Part shown: positions 26,775 through 37,753 of the stretch, piece by piece
How positions within the stretch are numbered: position 1 is the first letter of the stretch
Layout: the number at the start of each line of letters is the position of its first letter
Origin: Streptomyces bluensis
GTDB taxonomy: Bacteria > Actinomycetota > Actinomycetes > Streptomycetales > Streptomycetaceae
Direction of reading: 5' to 3'
Length of the DNA stretch: 64,000 bases
Assembly (NCBI RefSeq): GCF_014650715.1
Contig: NZ_BMVM01000003.1
Coordinates: 434,001-498,000 of the forward strand
Made by a program: the position numbers and the translations under genes
Notes under the pieces: generated by a model
What the model was told of the DNA's origin: nothing
Seen by the model: the letters and a program-made list of their open reading frames with translations, nothing else
The model's database searches: none

Positions 26775-28997
26775 TCAGGACTTCGGCTGGAACGTTTCCG
26801 TGAACGTCCGCCACGTGTCCTTGCGCAGCTCGCTGTCCCAGTCGGAAGCCTTGGCGGTGTACATCAGCGCGTACCCCTGCTGTGAGTTCACCACGAACCC
26901 CCGGTCGATCGACCGGTACTTCGTGCCGCTCTCCGTGTAGGTGAACTCCCAGTCGGCCGTCTTCCATCCGCGGTAGTCCACCTCCTCGATGTGCACCCGC
27001 TGGTACTGCGAGCGCGTCATGTAGCGCTCCTGGTTCTCCCAGTCCGCCACCGGGTCATCCTTGGGTGTCGTCGTCCAGGCGACCAGCAGCTTCTGCCCGT
27101 CCGGCCCGGTGAAACGGGCACCCGCGGCATCCGTCGACCGGTACTTCCACGCCGTCGGCAGCCCGATCGAGAACCCTTGCGACCCCTTGTACGTCGACTT
27201 CGCGATGCCGTCCGCACCCGACGCGTCCCCGCCGCTCCCGGAACCGCTCTCCGTGCTCGCCTCACTGCTCGCCGACGCGTCCGCTCCCGAAGCCGACTCG
27301 GTCTTCTCGGTCTTGTCCGTCTTCCCGGTCTCCGTCTCCGTACGGCTGCCCGAGTCGTCGTCCTTGCTGCTGCTCGCGGTCACGCCCCTGGACGCGGCCG
27401 CCTTGGTGTCCCCGCTCTTGGAGTCCGACCCGCTGTCGTCGCCGAGGGACAGCGCGAGCACGGTGCCGAGCACGGCCAGCACCACGACCGCCGCGAGGAT
27501 GACCAGCGTCCGCCGGGGTACGACATCGGTGATCGACGCCCGGGGCACGGGCCGCGGCGGCAGGTCGGGCGGCGGCATCTCCGGCCATCCCGAAGTCCGG
27601 CCCCCGCCCACCGTGTTGACCGCCTTGGTGGCGGCGACGTCCCCTGCTCCGGTCAGCCCGGCTGAGGCCTTGCCTCCGGACGCGGTGCCCCCGGAGGCAC
27701 CGGTCTGCCCGGACGCCGTACCGGACGTGCCGGGGGTCTTGTCCGATCCGGTCGTACCGGAGCTCGTCCCAGGGCCCGCGGTGGACCCGGGTGCCGATCT
27801 GCTCCCCGAGCCTGGGGATGCGGACACAGACGCGGATTCGGATGCCGATGTGGAAGCGGATGCGGGTGCGGATGGGGAATCCGTTGGCGACGAAGCCGTC
27901 CCGGAGTCGCTCTCCTCACCGGCCTTGCCCCGCGTGCCTGCCGCCGCCGTGGCCGCCGCGGCCCCCGACGCCGCCTTCCGCACGGAACGAAACGCCCCGC
28001 GCCACCGCTCCGCCGGCTCCCCCTGCCTGGCACCGGCCCCGGAGCCGCCCGAACTCCCCTTCCCCGAAAGCTCCTCCGGCACCGGCGGCAACGCCACGAC
28101 CCGTGTCGCGTCCAACGGCTCCGGCTCGGCCTGCTCGGGGTCGGGCGCGTGGATGACGTCGTTGAGCAACGCCCGCGCCCCCGCGTCGTCGAGCCGCTGC
28201 TGGGGGTCCTTGGCGAGGAGTCCGAAGATCACGTCCTTCAGCGGTCCCGCGCTCTTCGGCTCCGGGACCGGCTCGGTCATCACGGCGGTCAGCGTCGCGA
28301 TGGCCGAGCCCTTGTCGTACGGCGGCACGCCCTCGACCGACGCGTACAGCAGGCCGCCGAGGGACCACAGGTCCGCCGCGGGGCCGGGCTTGTGACCGCG
28401 CGCCCGCTCCGGCGAGATGTACGAGGGGGCGCCGACGAGCATGCCGGTCGAGGTGATGGAGGGGTCGCCCTCGACCTGCGCGATACCGAAGTCGGTGAGG
28501 ACGACCCTGCCGTCCTCCTTGGAGATCAGCACGTTCGACGGCTTCACGTCACGGTGCAGGATCCCCTCGCGGTGAGCGGCGCGCAGCACATCGAGGACGG
28601 CGAGGCCCACCTCGGCGGCGCGCTTCGGCTCCAGGAGACCGTCCTCGCGGATGACCTCGGCGAGCGACTTGCCCTCGATGAGCTCCATCACGATCCACGG
28701 CCGGTCGTCCTCGTCGACCACGTCGAAGACCGTCACCGCCCCGTTGCTGCGGATCCTGGCGATCGCCTTGGCCTCGCGCAACGTGCGCGTGATGAGCCGC
28801 CGCTTCTCGTCCTCGTCGATGCTCGACGGGAACCGCAGCTCCTTCACGGCGACCGTCCGGCCCAGCGTCTCGTCCTTGGCCCGCCACACCGTGCCCATGC
28901 CGCCGCGGCCGAGGACCCCTCCCAGCCGGTAACGCCCGGCGAGGAGACGTCCACTCTCGTCCCGACGGGATGCCCCGCCCCGCTCCGCCTCCGACAT
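26775..28997 (-). CDS. Transmembrane Ser/Thr protein kinase 5
   Basis: 740 residues from ATG 28997 (GAGGGG upstream). Kinase domain at about 20-280: LGRGGMGTVW, K52, HRDVKPSN (148-155), DFG (169-171) and PSYISPE. The catalytic set is intact. A ~200-residue Ser/Gly/Thr-rich linker, a membrane helix near 500-522 and an extracytoplasmic part follow. The extracytoplasmic part has a second Ser-rich stretch and a ~140-residue domain (GSQGFSIGLPTAWKYRS, WKTADWEFTYTESG). It is the most upstream of the five kinase genes, 212 bp from the stop codon of glpD; the gaps within the block (76-247 bp) allow separate promoters. Confidence 0.93.
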   Translation of the reverse strand: MSEAERGGASRRDESGRLLAGRYRLGGVLGRGGMGTVWRAKDETLGRTVAVKELRFPSSIDEDEKRRLITRTLREAKAIARIRSNGAVTVFDVVDEDDRPWIVMELIEGKSLAEVIREDGLLEPKRAAEVGLAVLDVLRAAHREGILHRDVKPSNVLISKEDGRVVLTDFGIAQVEGDPSITSTGMLVGAPSYISPERARGHKPGPAADLWSLGGLLYASVEGVPPYDKGSAIATLTAVMTEPVPEPKSAGPLKDVIFGLLAKDPQQRLDDAGARALLNDVIHAPDPEQAEPEPLDATRVVALPPVPEELSGKGSSGGSGAGARQGEPAERWRGAFRSVRKAASGAAAATAAAGTRGKAGEESDSGTASSPTDSPSAPASASTSASESASVSASPGSGSRSAPGSTAGPGTSSGTTGSDKTPGTSGTASGQTGASGGTASGGKASAGLTGAGDVAATKAVNTVGGGRTSGWPEMPPPDLPPRPVPRASITDVVPRRTLVILAAVVVLAVLGTVLALSLGDDSGSDSKSGDTKAAASRGVTASSSKDDDSGSRTETETGKTDKTEKTESASGADASASSEASTESGSGSGGDASGADGIAKSTYKGSQGFSIGLPTAWKYRSTDAAGARFTGPDGQKLLVAWTTTPKDDPVADWENQERYMTRSQYQRVHIEEVDYRGWKTADWEFTYTESGTKYRSIDRGFVVNSQQGYALMYTAKASDWDSELRKDTWRTFTETFQPKS

Positions 28998-29210
28998 GCG
29001 TCCCCTCATGCAACCCGCCCTGACAGAGCCTCCATTGTCCCTCACCCGACAACCGCCCCACGCCCAGGGTGTCCCCTGCCCGCCCGAAGCCACACCCTCG
29101 GCCGACCTCGGACGGGGGAGCGCGCCACGGCACCGCACACCCCGGCCGGGACGAGGACTTCACCACGGCGCCGGCCACGTATCCGCTCATTCCCCCTCTA
29201 CGCTCACCCT

Positions 29211-30917
29211 CTACAGCGGCACGATGTCCGGCGCTCCCAGCCGTGCCGCGTCGGCGGTCAGGTCGTCCGGCTGCCGCTGCGACTCCCGCTCGGCCTCCAC
29301 GCGCTTCTGGTAGTGCTCGATCTCACGCTCGATCTGGTCCTTGTCCCAGCCGAGCACGGGAGCCATCAGCTCCGCGGCCTCCCGCGCACTGCGCGTGCCG
29401 CGGTCGAACGTCTCGATCGAGATCCGCGTCCGCCGGGTGAGCACGTCGTCCAGGTGCCGCGCCCCCTCGTGCGAGGCCGCGTACACGACCTCGGCCCGTA
29501 GATAGTCCTCGGCCGCGTGCAGGGGCTCCCCCAGCGACGGATCGGTCCCGATCAGGTCGAGCAGTTCCTCCGCCAGCGCGCCGTACCGGTTCAACAGGTG
29601 CTCGACGCGGGCCACATGGAGTCCGGCCCGCGCCGCTGTCCGAGCGCGCGCGTTCCACAGCGCCCGGTACCCCTCGGCCCCGAGCAGCGGCACGTCCTCG
29701 GTCACGCATGCGGCGACCCGCCGGTCGAGACCGTGCACCGCCGCGTCCACGGCGTCCTTGGCCATCACCCGGTACGTCGTGTACTTGCCGCCCGCCACGA
29801 CCACGAGCCCCGGCACCGGATGCGCCACGGTGTGTTCGCGCGACAGCTTGCTGGTGGCGTCCGACTCGCCTGCGAGCAGCGGCCGCAGGCCCGCGTACAC
29901 GCCCTGCACGTCGTCCCGGGTCAGCGGCACCGCCAGTACCGAGTTCACGTGCTCCAGCAGATAGTCGATGTCCGCGCTGGACGCGGCCGGGTGGGCCTTG
30001 TCGAGGTCCCAGTCGGTGTCCGTGGTGCCCACGATCCAGTGCCGCCCCCAGGGGATGACGAACAGCACGGACTTCTCGGTCCGCAGGATGAGCCCGCTCG
30101 TGGAGTGGATGCGGTCCTTCGGCACGACCAGATGGATGCCCTTGGAGGCCCGCACATGGAACTGGCCCCGCTCGCCCACCATCGCCTGGGTGTCGTCGGT
30201 CCACACACCGGTGGCGTTCACGACCTGCTGGGCGCGGACCTCGTACTCCCCGCCCGCTTCCACGTCCTGCACCCGGGCACCCACGACGCGCTCGCCCTCG
30301 CGCAGGAAGCCGGTCACCCGCGCGCGGTTGGCGACCTTCGCGCCGTACGACGCCGCCGTGCGCACCAGAGTGGCCACGTAGCGGGCGTCGTCCATCTGGG
30401 CGTCGTAGTACTGGAGGGCCCCGACCAGGGCGTCCTTCTTCAAGCAGGGCGCGACGCGCAGGGCGTTGCGGCGCGTCAGATGACGGTGCACGGGCAGGCC
30501 CCGGCCGTGGCCGCGCGCCATCGACATGCCGTCGTAGAGCGCGACGCCCGATCCCGCGTACAGCCGCTCCCAGCCCTTGTGCTGCAGCGGGTACAGGAAC
30601 GGAACCGGCTTCACCAGGTGGGGCGCCAGCCGCTCCAGCAGCAGACCGCGCTCCTTCAACGCCTCCCGTACGAGCGCGAAGTCGAGCATCTCCAGATAGC
30701 GCAGGCCGCCGTGGATCAGCTTGCTGGACCTGCTGGAGGTGCCCGACGCCCAGTCACGGGCTTCGACCAGCCCCGTGGACAGGCCGCGCGTCGCCGCGTC
30801 GAGCGCGGTGCCCGCACCGACCACGCCCGCGCCGACGACCAGCACGTCCAGCTCGCGCTCGGCCATTCCCGCCAGGGACTCGGCGCGCTGTGCCGGCCCC
30901 AGTGTCGCTGTCCTCAC
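29211..30917 (-). CDS. glpD: FAD-dependent glycerol-3-phosphate dehydrogenase
   Basis: 568 residues from GTG 30917 with GGGAGG six bases upstream; a longer open frame to 31079 is unsupported. It oxidises glycerol-3-phosphate to dihydroxyacetone phosphate at the membrane and passes electrons to the quinone pool. Visible motifs: FAD Rossmann VLVVGAGVVGAGTALDAATRG, then GTSSRSSKLIHGGLRYLE, and PWGRHWIVGTTDTDWD, all typical of GlpD. The C-terminal helical DAO_C domain ends in DQIEREIEHYQ. No glycerol kinase or facilitator gene is adjacent. It diverges from the dehydrogenase-like gene at 31190. Confidence 0.95.
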   Translation of the reverse strand: MRTATLGPAQRAESLAGMAERELDVLVVGAGVVGAGTALDAATRGLSTGLVEARDWASGTSSRSSKLIHGGLRYLEMLDFALVREALKERGLLLERLAPHLVKPVPFLYPLQHKGWERLYAGSGVALYDGMSMARGHGRGLPVHRHLTRRNALRVAPCLKKDALVGALQYYDAQMDDARYVATLVRTAASYGAKVANRARVTGFLREGERVVGARVQDVEAGGEYEVRAQQVVNATGVWTDDTQAMVGERGQFHVRASKGIHLVVPKDRIHSTSGLILRTEKSVLFVIPWGRHWIVGTTDTDWDLDKAHPAASSADIDYLLEHVNSVLAVPLTRDDVQGVYAGLRPLLAGESDATSKLSREHTVAHPVPGLVVVAGGKYTTYRVMAKDAVDAAVHGLDRRVAACVTEDVPLLGAEGYRALWNARARTAARAGLHVARVEHLLNRYGALAEELLDLIGTDPSLGEPLHAAEDYLRAEVVYAASHEGARHLDDVLTRRTRISIETFDRGTRSAREAAELMAPVLGWDKDQIEREIEHYQKRVEAERESQRQPDDLTADAARLGAPDIVPL

Positions 30918-31189
30918 CGCTGCCTCCCGCTGTGTGTCGCGCTGGTCTCGCCTGCCCGGCAAAACCCGGCTCACCTCCCCCATGCCCAGAATTCTGACGG
31001 CGTCGCCCGGCTTCGGCCACCAACCGCCCTCCGCCTGTGGACAACTCTCGGGGACGCGCGGAGAAAGAGCGTCAGCCAATACCGCATAACGGTCATATTT
31101 ACTCCTAGTCTGACATTGCGCTCGCCCATCCTGTCCACAGGGCTTGCGCGACTGTCCCGCTTCGGCTATCGCGAAGGACGGCCCACGTC

Positions 31190-32410
31190 ATGCCCGCAGA
31201 TCTCGCCGTCATCGGACTCGGCCCGCTCGGCCTGCCGCTGGCCCAGGCCGCCGTCGCCGCCGGCATCCCCACCCTCGGGTACAGGACCGCTCCCGATGCC
31301 GACGCCCAGCACGGCTCCCTCACCCCCGCCGAACTCCGCCGCATGCTCGCCCAGGGCTTCCGGCCGACCACCAGCCCCGCCGAACTCGGCCGCGTCCGTA
31401 CGGCCGTCCTCTGCGCCCCGACCCCGCGCGGCGCCGACGGCACACTCGACCTCACCCATGTCGCCGACGCCGCCCGCACCCTCGCCGAACGGTTGCGCCC
31501 GCACACCACGGTGATCCTGGAGTCCCCCGTGCACCCCGGCACCACGGAGCAGTTCCTGCGGCCGCTCCTCGAAGAGGGCTCCGGCCTGCGCGCGGGCCGC
31601 GACTTCCACCTCGCGTACTCCCCCGGTCGCGCCGACCCCGGCAACCGTGACTTCGGCCCCGCCAACACCCCCAAGGTGATCGGCGGCCTCACCCCCGCCT
31701 GCACCGAGTCGGCCGCCGCCTTCTACGGACGCCTCACCGACAAGGTGGTACGCGCGCGTGGACCGCGCGAAGCGGAGACCGTGCAGCTTCTGGAGACCAA
31801 CTACCGGCACGTCAACATCGCCCTCGTCAACGAGATGGCCGTTCTCTGCCACGACCTGGGCGTCGACCTGTGGGACGTCATCCGGTGCGCCGAGACCAAA
31901 CCGTTCGGCTTCCAGGCCTTCCGTCCCGGCCCCGGCGTCGGCGGCCACGGCGTCCCCCAGGACCTGGCCGGCCACGCGCCCCGCTCCCTGCGCATGGTCG
32001 AACTGGCCCAGCGGGTCAACGACCGCATGCCCCAGTACGTCGTCCAGCGCGCCGCCACGCTCCTCAACGAGCACGGCAAGTCGGCCCGCGGCGCCCGCGT
32101 ACTCCTCCTGGGCGTCACCTACAGGCCCGACGTGGCCGACCAACAGGGCACCCCCGCACGCGAGATCGCCCTGCGCCTGATGGAACTCGGCGCCGCCGTC
32201 AGCTACCACGACCCGTACGTCCCGTCCTGGAGCGTCCTCGACCGCCCGGTCCCCCGCGCGGACTCCCTCTACGAGGCCGCCGCCGACGCCGACCTGACGA
32301 TCCTGCTCCAGCAGCACCGCACGTACGACCTGCAGGGGCTGTCGGTGAAGGCGCAGTTGCTGCTGGACACGCGGGGGGCTGCGCCTTTGGGGGCGGCGCA
32401 TCGGTTGTGA
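31190..32410 (+). CDS. UDP-glucose/GDP-mannose dehydrogenase homologue lacking catalytic Cys and Lys
   Basis: 406 residues with the three-domain layout of nucleotide-sugar dehydrogenases. NAD-binding motif VIGLGPLGLPLAQAA is at residues 7-21, then ESPVHPGTTEQ, YSPGRADPGN, the helix LLETNYRHVNIALVNE, and a C-terminal domain with LGVTYRPDVADQQGTPA. The active-site motif normally reads GGHCxPxD; here it is GGHGVPQDL, with G254 in place of the nucleophilic Cys. The Lys before LLEN is Q199. The usual two-step oxidation of a sugar C6 alcohol therefore looks impossible. It may have another activity or a regulatory role. No glycan-synthesis genes are nearby. Confidence 0.85.
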   Translation: MPADLAVIGLGPLGLPLAQAAVAAGIPTLGYRTAPDADAQHGSLTPAELRRMLAQGFRPTTSPAELGRVRTAVLCAPTPRGADGTLDLTHVADAARTLAERLRPHTTVILESPVHPGTTEQFLRPLLEEGSGLRAGRDFHLAYSPGRADPGNRDFGPANTPKVIGGLTPACTESAAAFYGRLTDKVVRARGPREAETVQLLETNYRHVNIALVNEMAVLCHDLGVDLWDVIRCAETKPFGFQAFRPGPGVGGHGVPQDLAGHAPRSLRMVELAQRVNDRMPQYVVQRAATLLNEHGKSARGARVLLLGVTYRPDVADQQGTPAREIALRLMELGAAVSYHDPYVPSWSVLDRPVPRADSLYEAAADADLTILLQQHRTYDLQGLSVKAQLLLDTRGAAPLGAAHRL

Positions 32411-33053
32411 AGGGGGGCGCGTGGGTGGCTGGGGCTCTGGGACTGGTGGCGCGGGCTGGCCTCGCATCAGTAGCGTACGAGCGCGGATCCCCCGCCGGCC
32501 CGGCGGCGGGCTCCGGTTACGAGTGGTCGCCCCTACTGTGTATAGGGGCGGCCACTCACCATCGAAAATCCGCGAGCTCCACCCCCTCCCGATGCCGGGC
32601 CGCCCGACGGCGGATCCGGTACCGTACAAAAGGTGGAGCCCACCGCAGATGGCGCTGCGGCAGGCTCCTGAAAAGTGAACGGAGTGTCCACCCCTAGTCC
32701 TCTTGGGGGTGGCCGCTCACTTTCCGTACATACGCAAGATCCACCTCCTCCGGCACTTCACCATCCGCAGACGGATCCGATCCCAGCGGGTGGGCTTGCG
32801 ATGACGCCCCATGGGTGCCCCCTTCCACGATGCCGCCCAGTTGCCCGGTGGACGGTCCGTTGGATTTCGGGCCGGGCCCCGAGGGCCGGGGTCCGGAACC
32901 GTGTCCTTGGAAGGGGGCGCCCCAGAGAACCGGGTCGCCAACACGGACGTTATCGCCGCAGACCGGTCCGACCAGCCCGTATTCGCCCCAAAGGCAACCG
33001 CGCGCTCCCGCATCGCCCAACGCGCCCCTGCCCAGGCCCCATTGGGCACGCAA
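32411..33053. other. 643-bp region with hairpins and one possible small ORF
   Basis: No large gene is convincing. Visible structures are a short inverted repeat GCCCCTA/TAGGGGC around 32527-32550 and a longer imperfect hairpin at about 32671-32728 (AAAGTGA...TCACTTT enclosing CCACCCC/GGGGTGG). A 31-codon basic ORF is listed separately. The hairpin overlaps the stop codon of that ORF. Confidence 0.5.
32717..32812 (-). CDS. Possible 31-residue highly basic peptide
   Basis: Frame MGRHRKPTRWDRIRLRMVKC continuing to a stop. It is unusually basic, with Trp residues. The start ATG has GGAAGGGGG about five bases upstream, a much better ribosome site than chance ORFs here show. There is no homologue I can name. 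It could be a real small protein or chance. Confidence 0.3.
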   Translation of the reverse strand: MGRHRKPTRWDRIRLRMVKCRRRWILRMYGK

Positions 33054-33088
33054 AAGGGCCGGTCACCCACCCGGAGTGACCGGCCCTT
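33054..33088. terminator. Terminator after guaB3
   Basis: Perfect 13-bp stem, AAGGGCCGGTCAC / GTGACCGGCCCTT with a 9-nt loop, 16 bp past the guaB3 stop. It is symmetrical enough to work in both directions. Confidence 0.88.
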
Positions 33089-33104
33089 CTTCCTGCCGTA
33101 GCGG

Positions 33105-34229
33105 CTACCGCCTGTGCTGCGAGTCCGCCACCGTCACCTCGACCCGCTGGAACTCCTTCAGCTCGCTGTACCCGGTGGTGGCCATGGCCCGCCGCAGCGC
33201 CCCGAAGAAGTTCATCGAGCCGTCCGGGGTGTGGGACGGGCCCGTGAGGACCTCCTCGATCGTGCCCACCGTGCCGAGGTCGACCTTCTTGCCGCGCGGC
33301 AGCTCCTCGTTGACGGCCTCCATGCCCCAGTGGTGGCCCTTGCCCGGCGCATCCGTGGCTCGGGCCAGCGGCGAACCCATCATCACCGCGTCCGCACCAC
33401 AGGCGATGGCCTTGGGCAGGTCACCGGACCAGCCCACCCCGCCGTCGGCGATGACGTGCACGTACCGCCCGCCGGACTCGTCCATGTAGTCGCGCCGGGC
33501 GGCGGCCACATCCGCCACCGCCGTCGCCATGGGCACCTGGATGCCCAGGACGTTGCGCGTGGTGTGCGCGGCGCCGCCGCCGAAGCCGACGAGGACACCG
33601 GCCGCACCCGTACGCATCAGGTGCAGGGCCGCGGTGTAGGTGGCGCAGCCGCCCACGATCACGGGGACGTCCAGCTCGTAGATGAACTGCTTCAGGTTCA
33701 GCGGCTCGGCGGCACCGGAGACGTGCTCCGCCGACACCGTCGTCCCGCGGATGACGAAGATGTCGACGCCCGCGTCCACGACCGCCTTGGAGAACTGGGC
33801 GGTGCGCTGCGGGGAGAGCGCGGCGGCGGTGACCACACCCGAGTCGCGCACCTCCTTCAGGCGCTGCCCGATCAGCTCCTCCTTGATCGGAGCGGCGTAG
33901 ATCTCCTGGAGGCGGCGGGTCGCGGTCTCCACGTCCAGCTCGGCGATCTCGTCGAGCAGGGGCTGCGGGTCCTCGTACCGCGTCCACAGGCCTTCGAGGT
34001 TCAGGACGCCGAGGCCGCCCAGCTCGCCGATGCGGATGGCCGTGGCCGGCGAGACCACCGAATCCATGGGGGCGGCCAGGAAGGGCAGCTCGAAACGGTA
34101 GGCGTCGATCTGCCAGGCGATCGAGACCTCCTTCGGGTCCCGGGTACGGCGGCTCGGGACGACGGCGATGTCGTCGAAGGCGTACGCCCGGCGGCCGCGC
34201 TTGCCCCGCCCGATCTCGATCTCAGTCAC
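33105..34229 (-). CDS. guaB3: GuaB3-type IMP dehydrogenase-family protein
   Basis: 374 residues from GTG 34229, which opens MTEIEIGRGKRGRRAYAFDD, the conserved GuaB3 N-terminus; an open extension to 34340 is unsupported. TIM-barrel IMPDH/GMP-reductase fold without CBS domains: FLAAPMDSVVSPATA and HVIADGGVGWSGDLPKA are present. At the catalytic loop, where guaB has GPGSICTTR, this protein reads GFGGGAAHTTRN, so the nucleophilic Cys is absent. Its activity is uncertain; a purine-salvage role is inferred from its position beside guaB and from the family. A terminator lies on each side, so it is probably separately transcribed. Confidence 0.9.
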   Translation of the reverse strand: MTEIEIGRGKRGRRAYAFDDIAVVPSRRTRDPKEVSIAWQIDAYRFELPFLAAPMDSVVSPATAIRIGELGGLGVLNLEGLWTRYEDPQPLLDEIAELDVETATRRLQEIYAAPIKEELIGQRLKEVRDSGVVTAAALSPQRTAQFSKAVVDAGVDIFVIRGTTVSAEHVSGAAEPLNLKQFIYELDVPVIVGGCATYTAALHLMRTGAAGVLVGFGGGAAHTTRNVLGIQVPMATAVADVAAARRDYMDESGGRYVHVIADGGVGWSGDLPKAIACGADAVMMGSPLARATDAPGKGHHWGMEAVNEELPRGKKVDLGTVGTIEEVLTGPSHTPDGSMNFFGALRRAMATTGYSELKEFQRVEVTVADSQHRR

Positions 34230-34286
34230 GTGAGTGGCCTTTCCTCTGCGTTCCAGCGCCTCCAGTATCCCCGACACCCACGACAA

Positions 34287-34315
34287 GGGCGGTCCCGGAG
34301 GCTCCGGGACCGCCC
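34287..34315. terminator. Terminator between guaB and guaB3
   Basis: Perfect 14-bp inverted repeat, GGGCGGTCCCGGAG / CTCCGGGACCGCCC, with one central base. It lies 95 bp past the guaB stop and upstream of the guaB3 start. Confidence 0.82.
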
Positions 34316-34409
34316 TCGTCGAACCGTGGACGCGGGGCACGCGTACGCGTGGAGGCTGTTCTCCAGCTTCAGCTGCGGCTGTTCAGGTTCGGCTGTTCAG
34401 GTTCGGCGT

Positions 34410-35957
<1,548 letters not shown>

Positions 35958-36114
35958 CTAACGGGAAGCGGAGGTGCCTCATTCCATGGCGGAGAGCACC
36001 CTGTGGCTTCGTATGTTCGTACGGTTCGGGCATCGCCCCCGTTCACCGGCGGACGGGACGCGGCCGGAAAGTGGCCTCCGGGAAATCGAGGAAGGCCCCG
36101 GCGTGGGAGCCCGT

Positions 36115-36780
36115 CTACTGCTCTGCCAGCGCCCGCAGTCTGCTCAGCGCGCGGTGCTGTGCCACGCGTACGGCCCCTGGAGACATCCCCAGCATCTGGC
36201 CCGTCTCCTCGGCCGTGAGCCCCACCGCGATGCGCAGCAGGAGCAGTTCCCGCTGGTTCTCCGGAAGGTTGGCCAGCAGTTTCTTGGCCCACTCGGCGTC
36301 GCTGCTCAGCAGCGCCCGCTCCTCCGGGCCCAGCGAGTCGTCCGGTCGCTCGGGCATCTCGTCCGAGGGCACCGCCGTGGAGCCCGGGTGGCGCATCGCG
36401 GCCCGCTGCAGATCGGCGACCTTGTGGGCGGCGATGGCGAAGACGAACGCCTCGAAGGGCCTTCCTGTGTCCTTGTAGCGCGGCAGCGCCAGGAGAACGG
36501 CGACACAGACCTCCTGTGCGAGGTCCTCCACGAAGTGGCGGGCGTCACCCGGAAGCCGGGACAGCCGCGTACGGCAGTAGCGCAGGGCGAGCGGATGGAC
36601 GTGGGCGAGCAGGTCGTGCGTGGCCTGCTGGTCTCCGTCGACAGCGCGATGAACGAGCGCACCGATCACCGTCGTCTCGTCGTCGCGCATCGGTCCATGG
36701 TGCCCTGAGGCCGTCCGCCCCGTGCCACCGTGCGCCGTGTTGTGCACCGAAGCGTTATGAGCAGGTGCGCCGGAACTCAT
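36115..36780 (-). CDS. shbA: ECF-type sigma factor ShbA
   Basis: About 221 residues from ATG 36780, which has GGGAGGG 8-9 bases upstream. An in-frame ATG at 36690 gives 191 residues and starts at the conserved part ([20 protein letters not shown]); a GTG at 36831 is also open. Region 2 is seen in [21 protein letters not shown], and region 4 with a helix-turn-helix in [20 protein letters not shown]. The position between guaB and bldM and the sequence match ShbA, which in S. griseus directs transcription of the principal sigma gene hrdB (established knowledge). No anti-sigma gene is adjacent. Confidence 0.88.
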   Translation of the reverse strand: MSSGAPAHNASVHNTAHGGTGRTASGHHGPMRDDETTVIGALVHRAVDGDQQATHDLLAHVHPLALRYCRTRLSRLPGDARHFVEDLAQEVCVAVLLALPRYKDTGRPFEAFVFAIAAHKVADLQRAAMRHPGSTAVPSDEMPERPDDSLGPEERALLSSDAEWAKKLLANLPENQRELLLLRIAVGLTAEETGQMLGMSPGAVRVAQHRALSRLRALAEQ

Positions 36781-37141
36781 CTCCTGCGCCCTCCCCTTCC
36801 GCTCGTCCGACTCGTCCCCGAGGAACTCCACACCTCAAGGATGCGGCATCCGCGGCGAAACGAGCAGCAGGCACCCGGCGGGCCGCTGTGCCACCCCCGC
36901 CCACCTCGCGATACGCACCCCCGTTGACCTGCCGGAAAGCGCTCCCGCCCGGCTTTCGGGAAGCGGCCCCGCCCGCCCTGTGGCAGACGGGGATTCCCGA
37001 ACTCCCGCCGGGTCCTGTCGTCACACTCCCGTCGTCCCCCCGAAGGGCGGGCGACGCGCACGGCGTCGCGAGGCCGGGCGCACCTCCCACACCCTTTAAG
37101 GCAGTGGGGGAGGGAGTGTGACGGCAGAGCCCGGGGTCCAC
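36781..37141. other. 361-bp intergenic region between bldM and shbA
   Basis: Holds the upstream region of shbA and the 3' flank of bldM. Apart from the dispersed hairpin at 37083-37112 I see no defined element. The vegetative promoter of shbA should lie here but was not pinpointed. Confidence 0.5.
37083..37112. repeat. Dispersed hairpin repeat shared with the MITE interior
   Basis: CTCCCAC...CTTTAAGGCAGTGGGGGAG forms a hairpin 30 bp past the bldM stop, suiting a terminator. The near-identical sequence (reverse complement) occurs inside the MITE at 47236-47264, so it is a mobile or recurrent genomic motif. Confidence 0.7.
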
Positions 37142-37753
37142 CTAACGGACCAGGCCCCACCGGAAGCCGAGCGCCACGGCGTGCGCCCGGTCGGAGGCGC
37201 CGAGCTTCTTGAACAGCCGCCTGGCATGCGTCTTGACGGTGTCCTCGGAGAGGAACAGCTCCCGGCCGATCTCCGCGTTCGACCGGCCGTGGCTCATGCC
37301 CTCAAGGACCTGGATCTCGCGGGCGGTGAGCGTGGGGGCGGCCCCCATCTCGGCCGAACGCAGCCTGCGCGGAGCGAGCCGCCACGTCGGGTCGGCGAGC
37401 GCCTGCGTCACCGTGGCACGCAGTTCCGCGCGTGAGGCGTCCTTGTGCAGATACCCCCGGGCGCCGGCGGCCACCGCGAGTGCCACTCCGTCGAGGTCCT
37501 CGGCGACGGTGAGCATGATGATGCGCGCACCGGGGTCGGCGGACAGCAGCCGCCGTACGGTCTCGACGCCGCCCAGACCGGGCATGCGTACGTCCATGAG
37601 AATCAGGTCCGAGCGGTCGGCGCCCCAGCGGCGGAGGACTTCCTCGCCGTTGGCCGCCGTCGTCACGCGCTCGACGCCGGGCACGGTCGCGACCGCGCGG
37701 CGGAGCGCCTCTCGGGCAAGCGGGGAGTCGTCGCAGACGAGGACGGATGTCAT
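37142..37753 (-). CDS. bldM: Developmental response regulator BldM
   Basis: 203 residues from ATG 37753 with GGAGGG upstream, the length known for BldM. Receiver domain with D8, D9 and D54 (LILMDVRMPG); a LuxR/FixJ-type HTH output domain at about 140-203 (LTAREIQVLEGMSHGRSNAEI, FLSEDTVKTHARRLFKKLG). BldM is an atypical, orphan regulator needed for aerial hyphae and spore formation, active as a homodimer or with WhiI (established). A sigma-BldN-type promoter lies ~135 bp upstream, agreeing with the known BldN dependence. No sensor kinase gene is adjacent. Confidence 0.96.
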   Translation of the reverse strand: MTSVLVCDDSPLAREALRRAVATVPGVERVTTAANGEEVLRRWGADRSDLILMDVRMPGLGGVETVRRLLSADPGARIIMLTVAEDLDGVALAVAAGARGYLHKDASRAELRATVTQALADPTWRLAPRRLRSAEMGAAPTLTAREIQVLEGMSHGRSNAEIGRELFLSEDTVKTHARRLFKKLGASDRAHAVALGFRWGLVR

